From Gordius sp. MW1 (lineage: Eukaryota; Nematomorpha; Gordioida; Gordea; Gordiidae): a stretch of DNA of 64,000 nucleotides. This document shows, in pieces, positions 10,440 to 22,887 of the stretch. Each line of letters begins with the position of its first letter. The stretch's first letter is position 1. The translations under genes were made by a program, and so were the position numbers. The stretch lies in contig OZ038526.1 in assembly GCA_964036665.1 (NCBI GenBank), positions 2,666,001 to 2,730,000 of the forward strand, in the 5' to 3' direction. The notes beneath the pieces are model-generated. The model saw only the letters and a list, made by a program, of their open reading frames with translations, searched no databases and had not been told where the DNA came from.

Positions 10440-10897
10440 CCCAATGGCAGCTGTTTGCGTATGATTGACATGTCCCCTGCATCTATAACAAAATTTCCCA
10501 TCCCCAACCTCTTTGTTTTAAAGTTTGGGGAATTTTTGTGAGTAAATCTATGGTCTATGTAGGGTTTACTAGTGTGCGCATAATTGCTAAAATTCTTCCT
10601 CGGGCCGCGTTGTGCAAAATTTCTCGATATATATCTAAAATCACCATTATTGCCCCTTTTAAATTATCTATTATCACAATCCTTTTCAAGATGTCCCCGT
10701 TGCCCACACCTATAACATCTTAAATTAGACTTAAAATTAGACTTTAGTAAATATACTTTTTCTACCCTTTTCAATTTATATAAAACAAATAAAACTGGTA
10801 CGGTTAAAATTGATATATATACAAGTAATTTGTCCGTGCACAAATAATTAAAAAAATTGATACCAATTGACGGCGGAGTGTAAAAACTAAAAACCAA
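10440..10897 (-). pseudogene. gypsy-1 gag nucleocapsid region
   Basis: Reading on the minus strand, LRCYRCGQRGHLEKDC is a CCHC zinc knuckle (C-x2-C-x4-H-x4-C), encoded near 10676-10720. After one stop the same frame continues with basic residues to about 10440. It is separated from its own protease by the non-LTR insertion. The upstream part of gag, 10898-11488, is too AT-rich and broken to read. Confidence 0.72.
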
Positions 10898-11488
10898 ACA
10901 TTATCAATTAACAGATTTAATTAATATATATTTAAATTAATTAGACCCAATAACTTAAATCGAAAATCAAATTTAATTAAACAAAGCAATTTAATTAAAA
11001 ATTAATTACGTAATTTAAACAAAAGTTTCCATTTAATTAAAAAATTAACTAAGTAAATTAATCAAGAGTTTTCAAATTAAATTAATTATTATAACGTATA
11101 TAGTAACCATTTATTAAAAATAATCGTATCCAATAATTGTTTAATGTAATTATAGTTATCAAAAGTATAATTATCAAACATAAAAATCCTTTATCTATTA
11201 TATAAAAATATACATCGACAGAAATATATTTTTTAATAATTTCAATCTAATATTTTACCACTGAAATTTATGTGATCAAACCTATTTCAATATTCTACAA
11301 CAGATAAAATATTCGATCAAACCTTTTATTGAATTATAGTTAATTAATTAAACCAACATTCAAATAGAAACCTTTTACTAATTTTATCCCAACAATTTAA
11401 TAAAAACAAATACTAATTTTATTTTAATATTTTAACATAAAATATTTTTACTTACAATTCCTTTTTTTAAGAAGAGGGCGAATCTTAC
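10898..11488 (-). other. gypsy-1 leader / decayed gag
   Basis: Very AT-rich; bounded by the zinc knuckle and the 5' LTR. By position it should be the leader and N-terminal gag of gypsy-1, but no motif is readable. Confidence 0.4.
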
Positions 11489-11869
11489 TAATGGCAGGCG
11501 GAAGGCGGTTAGCGATGTAAGTAAAATACTTTACCAAGAAAAAAGGGAATTACTTTATTAATGCGAATATGAATAACTATTTACAACAATAAAGGAAATT
11601 TTACAATTAAACTGATTTGCGAAGGGAAAATTATAATATTCGGGAAATTACAATAAATGGGGGAAAACGTAAGGATTGGGGAATATTTACAAGGACTGGG
11701 GAATTAGGGAAAATTTGCAGAGATTAGGTGATAATTTACAAGGATTAATTTACAAGGACTGAAATATTGATGTGAGATCTCGCTTTTAAAGCTGTTGAAT
11801 CTTTTCCGGGTGGTGGGCTTGATTAAACAAGCAATGTACTAAAAATCTTCAGACGGGGCTGTGCGATGA
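11489..11869 (-). repeat. LTR of gypsy-1 (5' LTR)
   Basis: About 381 bp matching 2262-2631 along its whole length with small indels and substitutions. Because gag lies to its left and reads leftward, this is the 5' LTR. Boundaries within a few bases. Confidence 0.75.
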
Positions 11870-12061
11870 GTACCAGATGTGGCTGAGTTATAAATAAAAA
11901 GTAATTTAAAAAAGAGAGCGTCAAAGAAACTTAGCCACTTCCGCGTCTAGATTAACCCGCGAAAGTGCCTTCCTTTGACCAATTCCTTTTTTTAATTATA
12001 ATTAACCCTTTTCATTAACGTTAATAAAACGAATCTAAGTAAGATCAAAGTATACCGCGAT

Positions 12062-12171
12062 CAAGGGGGGGGGGGCAAATCACCTCCCTCCCCCCTGGTG
12101 AGTAAGAGAGTAAAAATTAAGGGGGGGGGGCAAATCACCCCATCCCCCTTGGTGAAAAAGAGGGTATAAAT
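12062..12171. repeat. G-run minisatellite, left part
   Basis: Units of about 50 bp: a run of 10 or more G, CAAATCACC, a C-rich stretch, then GGTGAGAAAGAGGGTA. Two units here and two or three more at 13326-13460; a hAT split the array. The same unit forms the core of the palindrome near 43.9-44.25 kb. Confidence 0.8.
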
Positions 12172-13317
12172 CAGTCTTGTTAAGAAGCGGCGCTACATTT
12201 TTTTCAAAAAAAAACTGGAGCGCCCCTCCTTTTTAAAAATGAGGAACGGGCCCGGGAGTAGCTCCTTTTAGGGCTGGAGCGGAGGAGCGCCCCTCCTCTG
12301 CTCCTTTAAATTTAATATATATGTTATACGTTTTAACTCCCAAGAACGTAAATTTATTAAAGAGTATAGTCAAGTAAATATTAATATAATCGTTATCTTA
12401 GTGATATAAATAAATTTTAGGTTATAGAACCTATGAAAAAAGCTTTGAAAATTCTTGAAGGGGAGTTTCATATGGACATGGGCTTCCTAAGTCCTACCAT
12501 TTTTAAACTAATTTTAAATCAGATTTAGAGTTTTGCCAACCTCTTGTAAAGTCTCTCATCAGCGGTATTAATAAAAGGTTTATAATAACACATAAATTAT
12601 ATCTATTTAAATAACCTTATTGCAGATTTCCAAATATTTATAATGATGATAATTAATTGCAGCGATTGTCCATCCTGCATTTAAATTGAATTGGGAATGG
12701 ATAAAAAATCCAAAAAATATGGAACTAAAAGCCAGATTAATTCATTTTTTAAGGAAACAAATACCCGACGAAAAAATAGCTACAACTAGTTCACGGGAAC
12801 CTTGTAATGATTTGGAAGATTTCTTTGGATTCCATGAAATCGATTACCATGAAAATAATATATTGGATAGATAGTTTTTAATAATGATAGCAAAATTACT
12901 ATTTTTGAACAATTCCATGAATTAAAAAATATTTATATTAAATACAATACCCCGCTTCCATCTAGTGCTCCTGTGGAGCGCCTATTAAGTATCGCAAAAC
13001 AGGTCTTAGGGGAGAAGCGTGGGTGTTTGTTAGATTCTAATTTAGAATATTTATTACTTTAAAAAGCTATTAAAAGATTATAAATATTTTGATAATCATA
13101 TAATATAAATAAAACGTTTTGAAAAAAAATATGATTTTGTTTCGTGTACCTTCTAAAAAAATGAAAATCAAAGGAGCGGTTATGGATGGCACTCTTTTAG
13201 TTGGAGCGAGAGCGCTCCTTTTAATATGTAGTAGCGGGAGCGGGAGTTCGCTCCCTTTGAGAAGGTAGGAGCGGGAGCGGGAGTCGCTACTTTTAAAAAG
13301 GAGCGTTAACAAAACTG
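12172..13317 (+). mobile_element. hAT-2 element, GGAGCG-rich type
   Basis: Ends CAGTCTTGTTAA and TTAACAAAACTG are inverted with one mismatch. 8-bp target duplication GTATAAAT is perfect (12164-12171, 13318-13325). 1146 bp. Subterminal zones (about 12210-12305 and 13190-13310) are built of GGAGCG/CGCTCC words. A broken transposase lies inside on the plus strand. Confidence 0.92.
12663..13062 (+). pseudogene. hAT-2 transposase remnant
   Basis: Two plus-strand pieces in different frames. The first, about 12663-12872, includes HPAFKLNWEWIKNPKNMEL, fitting a region before the hAT dimerisation domain; it follows TTGCAG, which could be a splice acceptor. The second, 12895-13062, has YNTPLPSSAPVERLLSIAKQ, then EKRGCLLDSNLEYLLL and a stop: the SSAPVERLFS-type dimerisation motif. 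One frameshift separates them and the N-terminal two thirds is missing. Confidence 0.85.
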
Positions 13318-13325
13318 GTATAAAT

Positions 13326-13460
13326 TAAGGGGGGGGGGCAAATCAACCCCCCCCCCCCCCCCCCCCCGGTGAGAAAGAGGGGGAAAAATAAGGGGAGGGA
13401 GGTGAAAAAAGGGGGGGGGGGCAAATCACCCCCTCTCCCTTGGTGAGAAAGAGGGTAAAA
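13326..13460. repeat. G-run minisatellite, right part
   Basis: Continuation of the array at 12062-12171 on the other side of hAT-2, including a run of more than 20 C. Confidence 0.8.
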
Positions 13461-14363
13461 TTAAGGGGACAGCTAAGATCTGTCAAACAATTAAAAGCAG
13501 AAAATTCATGTTTTACATTACCTTTCTAAAAATTCTTGTTTAATGTATTAGTTATCTCTAATTTCAAATATAGGATAATTGACGTTAAAATTTAAAAACG
13601 CTATAGTATAACAATGGGATCGTCAAAATTAACAATGCTTTTTCCGAATCCTCACCCAATCCCCTGCTAGCGAAAAACACGTGATATGACGAAAAAACTC
13701 ATTATTTCGTGTTTTTAACGAATAGCAATTCGTAATTGACGTTCGCCATTTTACAACGTTAGTCATTTTTGTACGCTACACCGGCCCGAGGCAAAATATA
13801 GCTAAAGGATTTAACCACTTTTTTTTAACAGCAAACCTGTACAAGGACGTTCGTGAAGAGTACTAACTTTTTATAAAGAACTTAATAATCGCTGGCTCCC
13901 TTGAAAATTTCTAATACTGCTCTCAGACAGTTTTTATTGCAAAAACTAATTTTTAACATTTTTTAAACCATGACTTAATAAAAAAAATTTCAAAAATAAT
14001 GCTAGCATTTCGATTTTTGTAAATGTTCCTTGGAATTAGGAAATTGCATATAATTTTATTTAAACTAAATTCTATATTAAATGATTTTTTACACAAACCT
14101 ATAAGAGGCTTTAAACTATATTTAAAAATTGGTATGCGTTCCTTTAGTGACATTTTAAGAATGGGGTTTGATGGACCCTATAAACCACAAGTCTGCTCAG
14201 GATTGAGCTTTTCACAAGTATTCTCTAGGGTTATATATCTTTTAAAAATAGCTATATATTATACATATTATATTCCTCTAGTAATAAATATAGACTTCTA
14301 GCTACAAAAATGAAATTTTATAACGGCTTTGATGATGTTGAATTATGTTTAAAACAATAGACT
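13461..14363. other. Spacer with a non-LTR relic
   Basis: 13836-13950 (+) resembles the 3' coding end of the family-A non-LTR element (reading like KDVREEY, then NLIIAGS). The rest, including a 92-codon open frame at 14023-14301, resembles nothing I recognise. Confidence 0.4.
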
Positions 14364-15567
14364 GTGTGTGTGAGTGTGAGGGGAATATGCATACGCATAC
14401 CAACCCACAAGGCGGCCGACCTGATAGGACTCACCTCAGAGGCACTGAAAGCGGATCCTTACATCTCTGGTACTATGCTACATCTTCTCTTCTGTAAAGT
14501 CTGGGCGGAAGAAGAGCCACCAGAATCCTGGTCACAAGGGCGCCTTATCAAACTTTTTAAGAAAGGAGACCCATCCGATCCTATACAGGGGAATCACAAT
14601 AATAAATCTAGAGTCCAATATTTATTAAAATAATCTACAACATAATATATAATGAGGTTGAGGGCATCCTTAAACATAATCAAGCTAAGTTCAGGAAATG
14701 CCGGACCACCGGAACACATCATCACACTGAGAAATAAGATAGATGTATCGCGTTCCAGTGGGAACCCTTTGGTTTCAGTCTTCCTAGACATTTCGAAAGC
14801 GTTTGACTCCCTTTCCCATCTTTACACATGGGAGTCGCTATGTCAGGGGAATTCCCAAAAAATTGATCCTTATGATCTTCCTGATCTACAAAGACATGAA
14901 AGTAATAGTAACACATCCACAACACAAATCAGACCCGATCCCGGGACAGTGGGAGTTAAACAGGGCCGTCCACTGTCTCCTCTTCTTTTTATAATAGCGA
15001 TGGACTTGATCGTAAAACGGTCTCTACTTGGTTACGATGGCATCAATGTAAACGGTATCAATATCATCACTACTTTTTGCGGTCGATATATGCCTTATCG
15101 CTTCGTCTGTATCACAGGCTCAATCGATGGTTGATAGATTTGCTACTCAGGCGAAACAAGCAGGGTTGTTTATAATGCTGGTAAGTGCTCTATGCTTGTA
15201 ATAAATAATCAATCGGAGGAGGAGTTAATTATTGGAAATACCCAATACCAGCATCCCACAGAGTTGTATCTAGTAGTAGAACTAACAGAGGATACTTATG
15301 GTGACGGTGACTTGGAATTAAAATCCGGCAACCCTTGTGAAATTTGACTCTTGTTCGGCAATCTGGCGCTCATGCCAACTGGTTTTTAACACCCGCCTAA
15401 GGATCTTTTCTACCGACCCTTCTAAACGTTGCGAACCTTGGTCGTTGCGTGCCCCCGGCATAAAAAACTGCAAGTTAACATATCAAAATGCTACGAATCG
15501 TATGTCGAATCTTTTATCCGGCAACAACGATAACTGTAATATTATTAACTACTCTGAAGTACGCTAA
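14364..15567 (+). pseudogene. Second type of non-LTR reverse transcriptase, broken
   Basis: Plus-strand pieces in several frames. 14364-14633: PTHKAADLIGLTSEALKADP, then EEEPPESWSQGRLIKLFKKGD, typical of the segment before the RT palm in jockey/RTE-like elements. 14652-15134: SVFLDISKAFDSL (catalytic D of motif A) and VGVKQGRPLSPLLFIIAMDL (motif B). 15337-15567: RSCQLVFNTRLRIFSTD, as after the thumb. The YADD-type motif was not found in frame, and there are at least three frame breaks. It differs clearly from family A/B elsewhere in the window. Confidence 0.75.
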
Positions 15568-15777
15568 AGCTTTATTATGCAAATATATAAACTTAAAACA
15601 TATGATTACAATCAAGTGTATAATACACTAGGAAAGCGAACTTAAGCGTATTTGTAAATACAATGTGTTAATCTATTATATTACATTTCTCCCTATTTTA
15701 AAAATTGAACTCATCACGAAAACGCACAGGTTCCTTCGAAATTTTTGTAGACCGTCTTATAATATTTGGATTTTCAG

Positions 15778-16450
15778 CTATATCAATGTTTGGTTCATGA
15801 TTTGCTTCTGTGTCTCTACATTTGGCATAAACTCGGAACGTAGTCTAAATTTTAATTGGTCGGCATGTTTTCCTCGTATTCCCTCATTTGTGCGGACATT
15901 ATAAGAATAATGGCTTTTCCGTTCAACGATCACTTCTTTATGCCAACCTGATTTTGTTTCATTTAGAATCCACACTGGATCTCCAACCGTAAATTCTCTA
16001 TAATTCGTCTTGCGATGGTGATGCAGTTTTTGTTTCCAAACGTTTCCTTCATTTTCCTTCTTGGCTTAATCAAATCGATTGTAACCTTCTCCTAATAAAC
16101 ATTTCTGCAGGTGCTTTTCCAGTAGTCGCTTGAGGCAAATTTCGATAACACATAAGAACTTGCTGAAGGCATAAATCTTTGTCTAACATCTCCTTTCTTC
16201 CTGCCCAATATCGACTTTTTAATGTACGTATAATTCATTCAGCTAGCCCATTAGTTTTAGGGTGATAGGGAGTAGACTTTATATGTTTAATATTATTCTG
16301 AAGACATAATTTATGGAATTCAATTCCGGCGATCTGATTTGGTATCCCAAAACGACAAAACCAATTGCGTAAATGGTATTATAACAGATGATGTTGTTGA
16401 TTTCAGGGTCGCCAACTCAACCCATTTCGATATAGAGTCAATTAATACGA
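15778..16450 (-). pseudogene. gypsy-2 integrase, C-terminal half
   Basis: Minus-strand reading from 16450: LIDSISKWVELATL (catalytic-core strand with a conserved D), later IRTLKSRYWAGRKE and QQVLMCYRNLPQATTGKAPA, then WILNETKSGWHKEVIVERKS and KHADQLKFR, the C-terminal GPF-like DNA-binding module. Stops and frameshifts interrupt it. The 15975-15778 piece is open. Confidence 0.8.
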
Positions 16451-16451
16451 A

Positions 16452-18089
16452 TCACCATCCCTTTTAAATTTTGGCTCCTTTATAATTAAATCTGCTGAGG
16501 GCCTTCAACAAGGTGATCCCCTTGGGCTACCATTATTATGTTGCGGGATAAAGAAACTTATTAACCAAATTAAGGATCAGAGCGATCTATCATTACATGT
16601 ATGGTACCTAGATGATGCGACTTTGGCGGGCGGCTATGATCAGGTCGCCAAAGCCATCACCATCATTAAAGACCTTTGTGATCCTTTAAATCTATATCTC
16701 AACGATGCCAAATGCGAAATTTTACAACCACTTGCTTGCGACCAATATTCAATTTTTAAATTTTATTCTACCGTGGCTAAGGAAAAACTTTTATGCTCGG
16801 TTCACCCATAGGCGGATCTCCGTGCTTGCAGGACTTTTTAAATAAACATTTAGCTTTTTTGGCCTCAAAAATGAACCTTTTAAAATTGTTACCACTACAT
16901 CACGCTTTTTATGATAAAAAACTTTTTTAATATTTCCAAGATTCAGCATTGTTTTAGATCAGCTGCTGCTTTTTTACACACAGAAATTCTTAAATTATAC
17001 GAATCCACAGTTAAAAACCTCCTGGATAAAATTTTAAACTTATCTTTTTATGATATTAGCTGGTTACAAGCCACTCTTCCAACTAAATTTGGAGGATTAG
17101 GAATAAGGTCCCCTTTGAACATTAGCCTAGTGGCCTTTCTCTCGTTTTACAATTTAGTTATAGATCTCGTTTTTAAATTGACCACCCAAACGGAAGATTT
17201 TTTAACGCAAACAGCTTTAACATCATGGCCCGAAAATGTAATGCCAGAAACCATTATTTCAAATTCAGTCAAATAATGAGAAAGGGATGCTAGGATAGTG
17301 TCACGCTCCGTCGCTTACCTACTTTCGAGTTTTGACGCCTAACAGCATTTCAATCTCAGGTCACTAACGACTGACTCTGGTCACGAATGGCTGGAATGCA
17401 TTCCATGCAATTTCTCTGGGCTCTTACTCTCAAACCCCGAAATTACTTACGCGATCGCCTTGAGACTGGGGATCCCAATTTGCAAGCAATTTACTTGTAA
17501 AAGTTTTAAGAAACAAATTGATGTTTGGGCCCATCACCCCTTACATTGTAAACTTAACAAATTCCGTTTCATTCGCCATCAAAAGATCAACCTTTTGATT
17601 CAAACCGCTTTACTAAAAGCCGGCTTCCCTTCTCGAACCATCAGAACCCACTCTTGAGGGTAGAATGCGCCCCGATGGAACATCCACAATTCCATGGGAT
17701 GATGGTAAGTTTCTATCTTAGGACTTTACCTGCACCGACGTATTTGCACCCTCTAACAATAACGCTGACCCATTAGCTCTAGCGGAAGCACGCAAAACTC
17801 ATAAATACCGTGATATAACTCCTTCTAAGATTTTTATCCCTATCGTGGCTTCCTGTTCCGCCACTTTTGGCAAACAGGCATTAGCCTTCTTTAAATTGAT
17901 AGGAAAGAAATCTCCCGAAGGAAAATACTCAAGTTTTTTTTTGCGCCAAAAAATAGGAATTTTAATAGCCAAATAAAATTATAAGTCATTTTCCGACACC
18001 TGGCCTCTGGCCCTCGATGAAGAGTAGTCATGCTTTTTATTTATTCATTGATCGTGTTTTATAATTTTCATGTATATAGACAAAAAAAA
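16452..18089 (+). mobile_element. Non-LTR copy B1, 5'-truncated, in gypsy-2 integrase
   Basis: Plus strand. It begins inside the RT palm (EGLQQGDPLGLPLLC, then HVWYLDDATLAGG with the catalytic DD), runs through WLQATLPTKFGGLGIRSPL, a HPLHC zinc-knuckle part and RMRPDGTSTIPWDD, and ends with an A tract at 18081-18089. Related to family A but clearly diverged (family B). Stops at 16809, 17274 and elsewhere. It splits WLALIF from VLIDS in the gypsy-2 integrase core. Confidence 0.82.
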
Positions 18090-18600
18090 TCAAAGCTAGC
18101 CACTATCTGCCTTCAACGGGCCCTGCTATATCAATATGAACGCGCTCCCATACTCGATCAGTCAAACTCCATGGATGCAAAAGTACTGGCTTTTCTATTG
18201 GTCTCAACTCTTGACATCCGTCATAGCCTTTTACATATAATATGTCACGATCCATCGCAGGCCAGTAAACGTAATACCGAGAAATATCCCCAAAAATAAA
18301 AGGCCATCTTCATAAGAAATTTCATCTCTTCCATTATAATACTCTTTTAAACCTATATAAAATTTCGACACATCTATTTGCCAATTCCTTTCAATAGCGC
18401 GAATTAGTTCTCGACACCCAGTATCCGTGATACTTGCATTCTTTAACATCTCTCTATTTAATGTCAAATCATCCAACATTAATAAACCATAATTGATGTA
18501 ATTCGTCGATTCTTCGTCACTGTCATGTATCGTTAAAACGGGATAAAGCATCAGCACATTGGTTCTCTTTATCCATACCATATTTGATGTCAAACTGATA
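18090..18600 (-). pseudogene. gypsy-2 integrase, N-terminal half
   Basis: Minus strand: the open piece 18593-18231 ends in the zinc-binding domain, followed by a CDGCQE-like motif and HIDIAGPVEGR, the standard lead-in to the integrase core. The N-terminal linker is open. The core is cut by the non-LTR insertion. Confidence 0.7.
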
Positions 18601-18728
18601 GGAATTCAAAAATAAGGTCCATACTAGCCTATTATGTACCATTTTTGGTAAATCCCGATTACATCCGAATAACCGATCCAAGGGTTTGTGATTGGTTGTT
18701 AATAAATTGTCTTCCCCGAAGATATTGA

Positions 18729-18920
18729 TTAAACTTCAACCCCGTATATAAACGCACGAGCTTTACGATCAATGGCAGAATATATTTTTTCGGCACTGCT
18801 TAAAGTTCGGGATGCATAAGCGATCGGTTTCTCCGAACCGTCGGGAAATTTATGGAATGAAACGGCGCCTAACCCCGTCTCCGATGCATAAACTGCAAGG
18901 TTTAGTGCCAACGTAGGCAT
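18729..18920 (-). pseudogene. gypsy-2 RNase H remnant
   Basis: Contains SETGLGAVSFHKFPDGSEKP then IAYASRTLSSAEKIYSAIDR, the hallmark of Ty3/gypsy RNase H. The first catalytic aspartate position (usually DAS) reads YAS, so activity is lost or the base is mutated. Confidence 0.82.
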
Positions 18921-19037
18921 ATAAGGAACGTCAAAAATTGTTTGTTCTGAAGCCGTCCATTTCTACATCAAGGAAGAACCGGTCAGTGCATGTAAGGGTG
19001 CACATTTTTCATGTAATTTAGGAATAAAACGTTCTTG

Positions 19038-19505
19038 CTAATTTACCAATCCCAAAAATGACCGTAGTTCTTTCTTGTTAGATGGTACTTTAAATTTACT
19101 GATAGCTTCTACACGTTCGTCAGTAGGGTGAATACCAGCTGAATCAATTTTGTGTCCCAAATAAATTACCGAATCTTGGAAAAATTTCACTTTTTCCTTC
19201 TTCGCTTTCAAACCGGCATTTTGCATCCTCATTAGTACTTCATTTAAATTTTTTAAGTGATCATTTTGGTTCCTACCTGTAACAATTATATCGTCCAATA
19301 GTACTCCAGTCTGCGGAATTCCATCTAATAAGTTTTCCATATATCTTTTAAAAAAGTTTTGATGCCGTTGCTAAACCAAATGGCAAACGTTTGTACCTAA
19401 AATGACCAAAATGCGTAGCAATTGTTAACAAATGTCTACTCTCTTCTTCTACCACCATTTGCAAGTACGCGTCACGCAAATCTATCACTGTATATATCTC
19501 GGGAT
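19038..19505 (-). pseudogene. gypsy-2 reverse transcriptase, palm and thumb
   Basis: From 19503: EIYTVIDLRDAYLQMVVEEE (motif A with catalytic D), HFGHFRYKRLPFGLATA, a frame break, then 19340-19038 with VLLDDIIVTGRNQNDHLKNL (catalytic DD) and FLGLVN. The family usually has YxDD; here VLLDD. Confidence 0.87.
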
Positions 19506-19673
19506 CTATTCATTCGACAAAAATTTAACTGACAAAATGTCTATGAATGTCTATGAAATGTCTATAAATATTAAAACTTTACTATAACAAGAAATCATGA
19601 CGACATTCCCCATACAAGTAATGTTTATGATTATTATATCTTATATTCATAATAACTTATCCAAACTATGGAT

Positions 19674-20788
19674 TGTAGAAGATTAAATTTCTACTTTTTA
19701 TTATTTATTATAACCCAAAATAAAAGTGATTCAAGTGAATAATTTTTAGTAAACACATCGTGTTTATATACGCATGTTACGAGGTGAGTGGTAAAATAAT
19801 AAGGTTAAGATATATGAATAGTGAGGTTTGTGAATGCTCAAATAATAAAGGTTAGGTTGTGTGAATAGGTAATCAATGATCGAGTTTATATATTCAAATA
19901 ATAAAGGTTACGTTAATATTTTGCATAGGTAACCATAAAAATCCCCTCCTATTTGCAAGGAGTGCCAAAAATGAAAGTTAAAATACTTAGTTGGCTAATG
20001 TTTTAGTGTGCACTAGTGTTTGCTGGTGTGGTGACCGAGGTGTAAGTGATGATTGGGAGTTGATGTGTTATCCAATATAATAGTAGATTTGTCGGAGCAG
20101 ACAATCTATTTTGGAATCGCATTCTTCCCCCAGTTAAAACGGTCAGTAGTGGTTAGAACGTTGCAAGAGGCCATGTGATGTTGATTATTTTGAGATATGT
20201 TTTGCAGTTGGGCCATTGGCAGGGCAGTGAACATTTTTACGTCCGGTAGTTGATGTTATTGCTTGTGTAGAGGTGTAATATGGTAACATGGTTTTCTTCG
20301 TATTAACAATCAGATAAGGTAGTTTGTATCTTTCACAGCAGCCACATGTTTCAAATTTAGCATTAAGGTCGAAATTGTTTGTTGCAGCTTGATCGTATGA
20401 CGGATTTAAAAGATAATGCCCTATATCTGAATTGTTTTCATTTAACTAAGAAAAACTAAACTCCATTACTCTAGGGACAGTCATGGAGAAGAAAATATTA
20501 TGTCTTTCCCGAAAGTCGGGGTCAATGTGGACCTGGGTTATAAATTTTAAGGGGGAGGGAGAAAAAAAATTCGGCTCTTCCGAAAATGCGGTGTCACCAA
20601 TTTGTAGAAGATTAAATTTCTACATTTTATTATTTATTATAACCCAAAATAAAAGTAATTCAAGTGAATAATATTTAGTAAACACATCGTGTTTATATAC
20701 ACGTGCTACGAGGTAAGTGGTAAAATAAAAAGGTTAAGATATATTCAAATAATAAAGGTTACGTTAATATTTTGCATAGGTAACCATA
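19674..20788 (-). mobile_element. TRIM-like LTR element, minus orientation
   Basis: LTRs at 19674-19937 and 20603-20788 begin TATGGTTACC and end CTACA in element sense. 4-bp target duplication GGAT (19670-19673, 20789-20792). The second LTR lacks an internal segment of about 75 bp. Beside the 5' LTR is TGGTGACACCGCATTTTCGG, placed as a tRNA primer-binding site. The 665-bp interior has no gene, so mobilisation must be by other elements. Confidence 0.85.
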
Positions 20789-21104
20789 GGATCTATTGAT
20801 AATGCTCAGGTTTCTCAACCTCTACAAACATTGGACATCAACAATGTTACTAGTAAGCTAATTTTAAAATATATCCACATGTTTCAGATTTAATTAAAAA
20901 AGTGAGAGCAAGCAATAATCAAAGTGCAATATCATATTCATCCATCCCAATGTTAATGAATATATTGACAATATATCCAACTATTTATATTCAATCACAT
21001 ACTAATAAATAAAACATACCATCTTAGAAATTAATTTTGCACATTACATATACCTTATTAAAAGTTTGAATGTAAACTATATCTTAGTCTAAAAAATATT
21101 CTAA

Positions 21105-21428
21105 AACGGTCATCACTAACAGCATTAACACCCTCAAATATTTCTCATGTCTTACATATTTAAGCTTTAGTAATTAAACTTTCATTTTTATAACTACATC
21201 TATTCTATTAAAAGTATATTATCAGGAATAAACATTAAATATCTACACATTGTTTATTTTATATAGTCATTACTAACATTTTAATAACAATTTAAAATTT
21301 CTCATGTCTTACCTTATTTAAGCTTTAGTAATTAAACTTTCATTTTTAAAACTACATCTATTCTATTAAAAGTAGATTATCAGGAATAAACAAAATATTT
21401 ACACATTGTCAAGTTTATTTTATATAGT
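21105..21428 (+). repeat. 158-bp tandem repeat
   Basis: Two consecutive units of about 158 bp (shared TTAAGCTTTAGTAATTAAAC at 21160 and 21318) and the start of a third after the TRIM insertion at 22744. AT-rich, noncoding. Confidence 0.75.
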
Positions 21429-22743
21429 TATGGTTACCTAATCATATATCTTAACCTTTATTATTTGAATATATAAACTCGGTCATTGGTTACTTATTCA
21501 TACAACTTAACCTTTTTTATTCGAGCATTCACAACCCTCACTATTCATATATCTTAACCTTATTATTTCACCACTCATTATAACTGGAATACCTTACAAT
21601 TCACCGCTATTATTTAAATTAATAACCTCTCTACATGTGTATATAAACACGATGTTTTAACTAAAAGGATTCACTTGAATCACTTTCATTTTGGGTTATA
21701 ATAAAATAGTAGATTTAATTCTCTACAAATAGTGACCCCGCACTTTCGGAGGAGCCGAATTTTTTTTTCCTCGCCTCTATACATTTAAAACTTATGTACA
21801 CATTGACCCCGACTTTCAAGAAAGACATAATATTTCTCCCCCATAACAGTCCCTTTAGTAATGGCGTTTGGTTTTCTTAGTTAAAATAAAACAACTCAGA
21901 TATAGGGCATTATCTTTTCAATCCGACATGCAATCGAGCTGCAACAAACAATTTCGACCTTAGTGCTAAACTCAAAACATGTGGCTGCTGTGAAAGATAC
22001 AAAATACCTACCTACCTGATTGTTAATTCGAAGAAAACCATGTTACCATATTACACCTCTACACAAGCAACAACATCGACTACCGAACGTCAAAATGGTC
22101 CACTGCCCTGCCAATGGCCCAACTGCAAAACACATCTCAAAATAATCAACATCACAGGGCCTCTTGAATGAGCAAAGACAGCGTTCAGCAAAGCAATAAC
22201 ACTTACTACTACCCCTACCAAAGTTCTAACCAATACTGACCGATTGAACTAAGGGAATAGTGCGCTTCTAAAATAGTTATGTCTGCTCCGACAAATCTAC
22301 GAATAAATTGGATAGCACATCAACTCCCAATCATCACTCACACCTCGGTCACCACACCAGCAAACACTAGTGCAAACACTAAAACATGGGACAACTAAGT
22401 ATTTTAACTTACATTTTTAGCACTCCTTACAAATAGGAGGGGACTTCTATGGCTACCTATTCATATATCTAACCTTTATTATTTGAATATATAAACTCGA
22501 TCATTGGTTACCTATTCATACAACTTAACCTTTTTTATTCGAGCATTCACAACACTCACTATTCATATATCTTAACCTTATTATTTCACCACTAATTATA
22601 ATTAGAATACCTTACAATTCATCGCTATTATAAATTAATAACCTCGCTACATGTGTATATAAACACGATGTTATAACTAAAAGGATTCACTTGAATCACT
22701 TTCCTTTTGGGTTATAATAAACGAGTAGATTTATTTCTCTACA
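21429..22743 (+). mobile_element. TRIM-like LTR element, plus orientation
   Basis: LTRs 21429-21727 (299 bp) and 22448-22743 (296 bp), both TATGG...TCTCTACA. 4-bp target duplication TAGT (21425-21428, 22744-22747). The interior (720 bp) starts with TAGTGACCCCGCACTTTCGG, a primer-binding-site-like block, and ends in GGAGGGG, a polypurine tract. No ORF. Same family as the copy at 19674 and the solo LTR at 34367. Confidence 0.9.
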
Positions 22744-22887
22744 TAGTCATCTCTAACATTTTAATAACAATTTAAAATTTCTCATGTCTTACCTTATTAA
22801 ATTTTTCATACTTTTAACCCATTTCATCCGAAAAATGCATTTCCGTAGACATTTATTTGTTTTTTGTCAAATGGCACTGAATCTATT

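Larger units (their letters stand above)
19511..22880. mobile_element. 3.4-kb composite insert in gypsy-2 RT
   Basis: Flanked by ATCTATT on both sides (19504-19510 and 22881-22887). Its ends share an inverted ATTyGACAAAAA word. It contains 158-bp tandem repeats and two TRIM-like LTR elements in opposite orientation, which create a large inverted repeat between about 19.68-20.79 and 21.43-22.74 kb. No transposase seen. Its class is unresolved. Confidence 0.6.

Noticed and set aside
14023-14301. 92-codon plus-strand frame
   Set aside because: Low-complexity AT-rich composition and no motif; likely chance.
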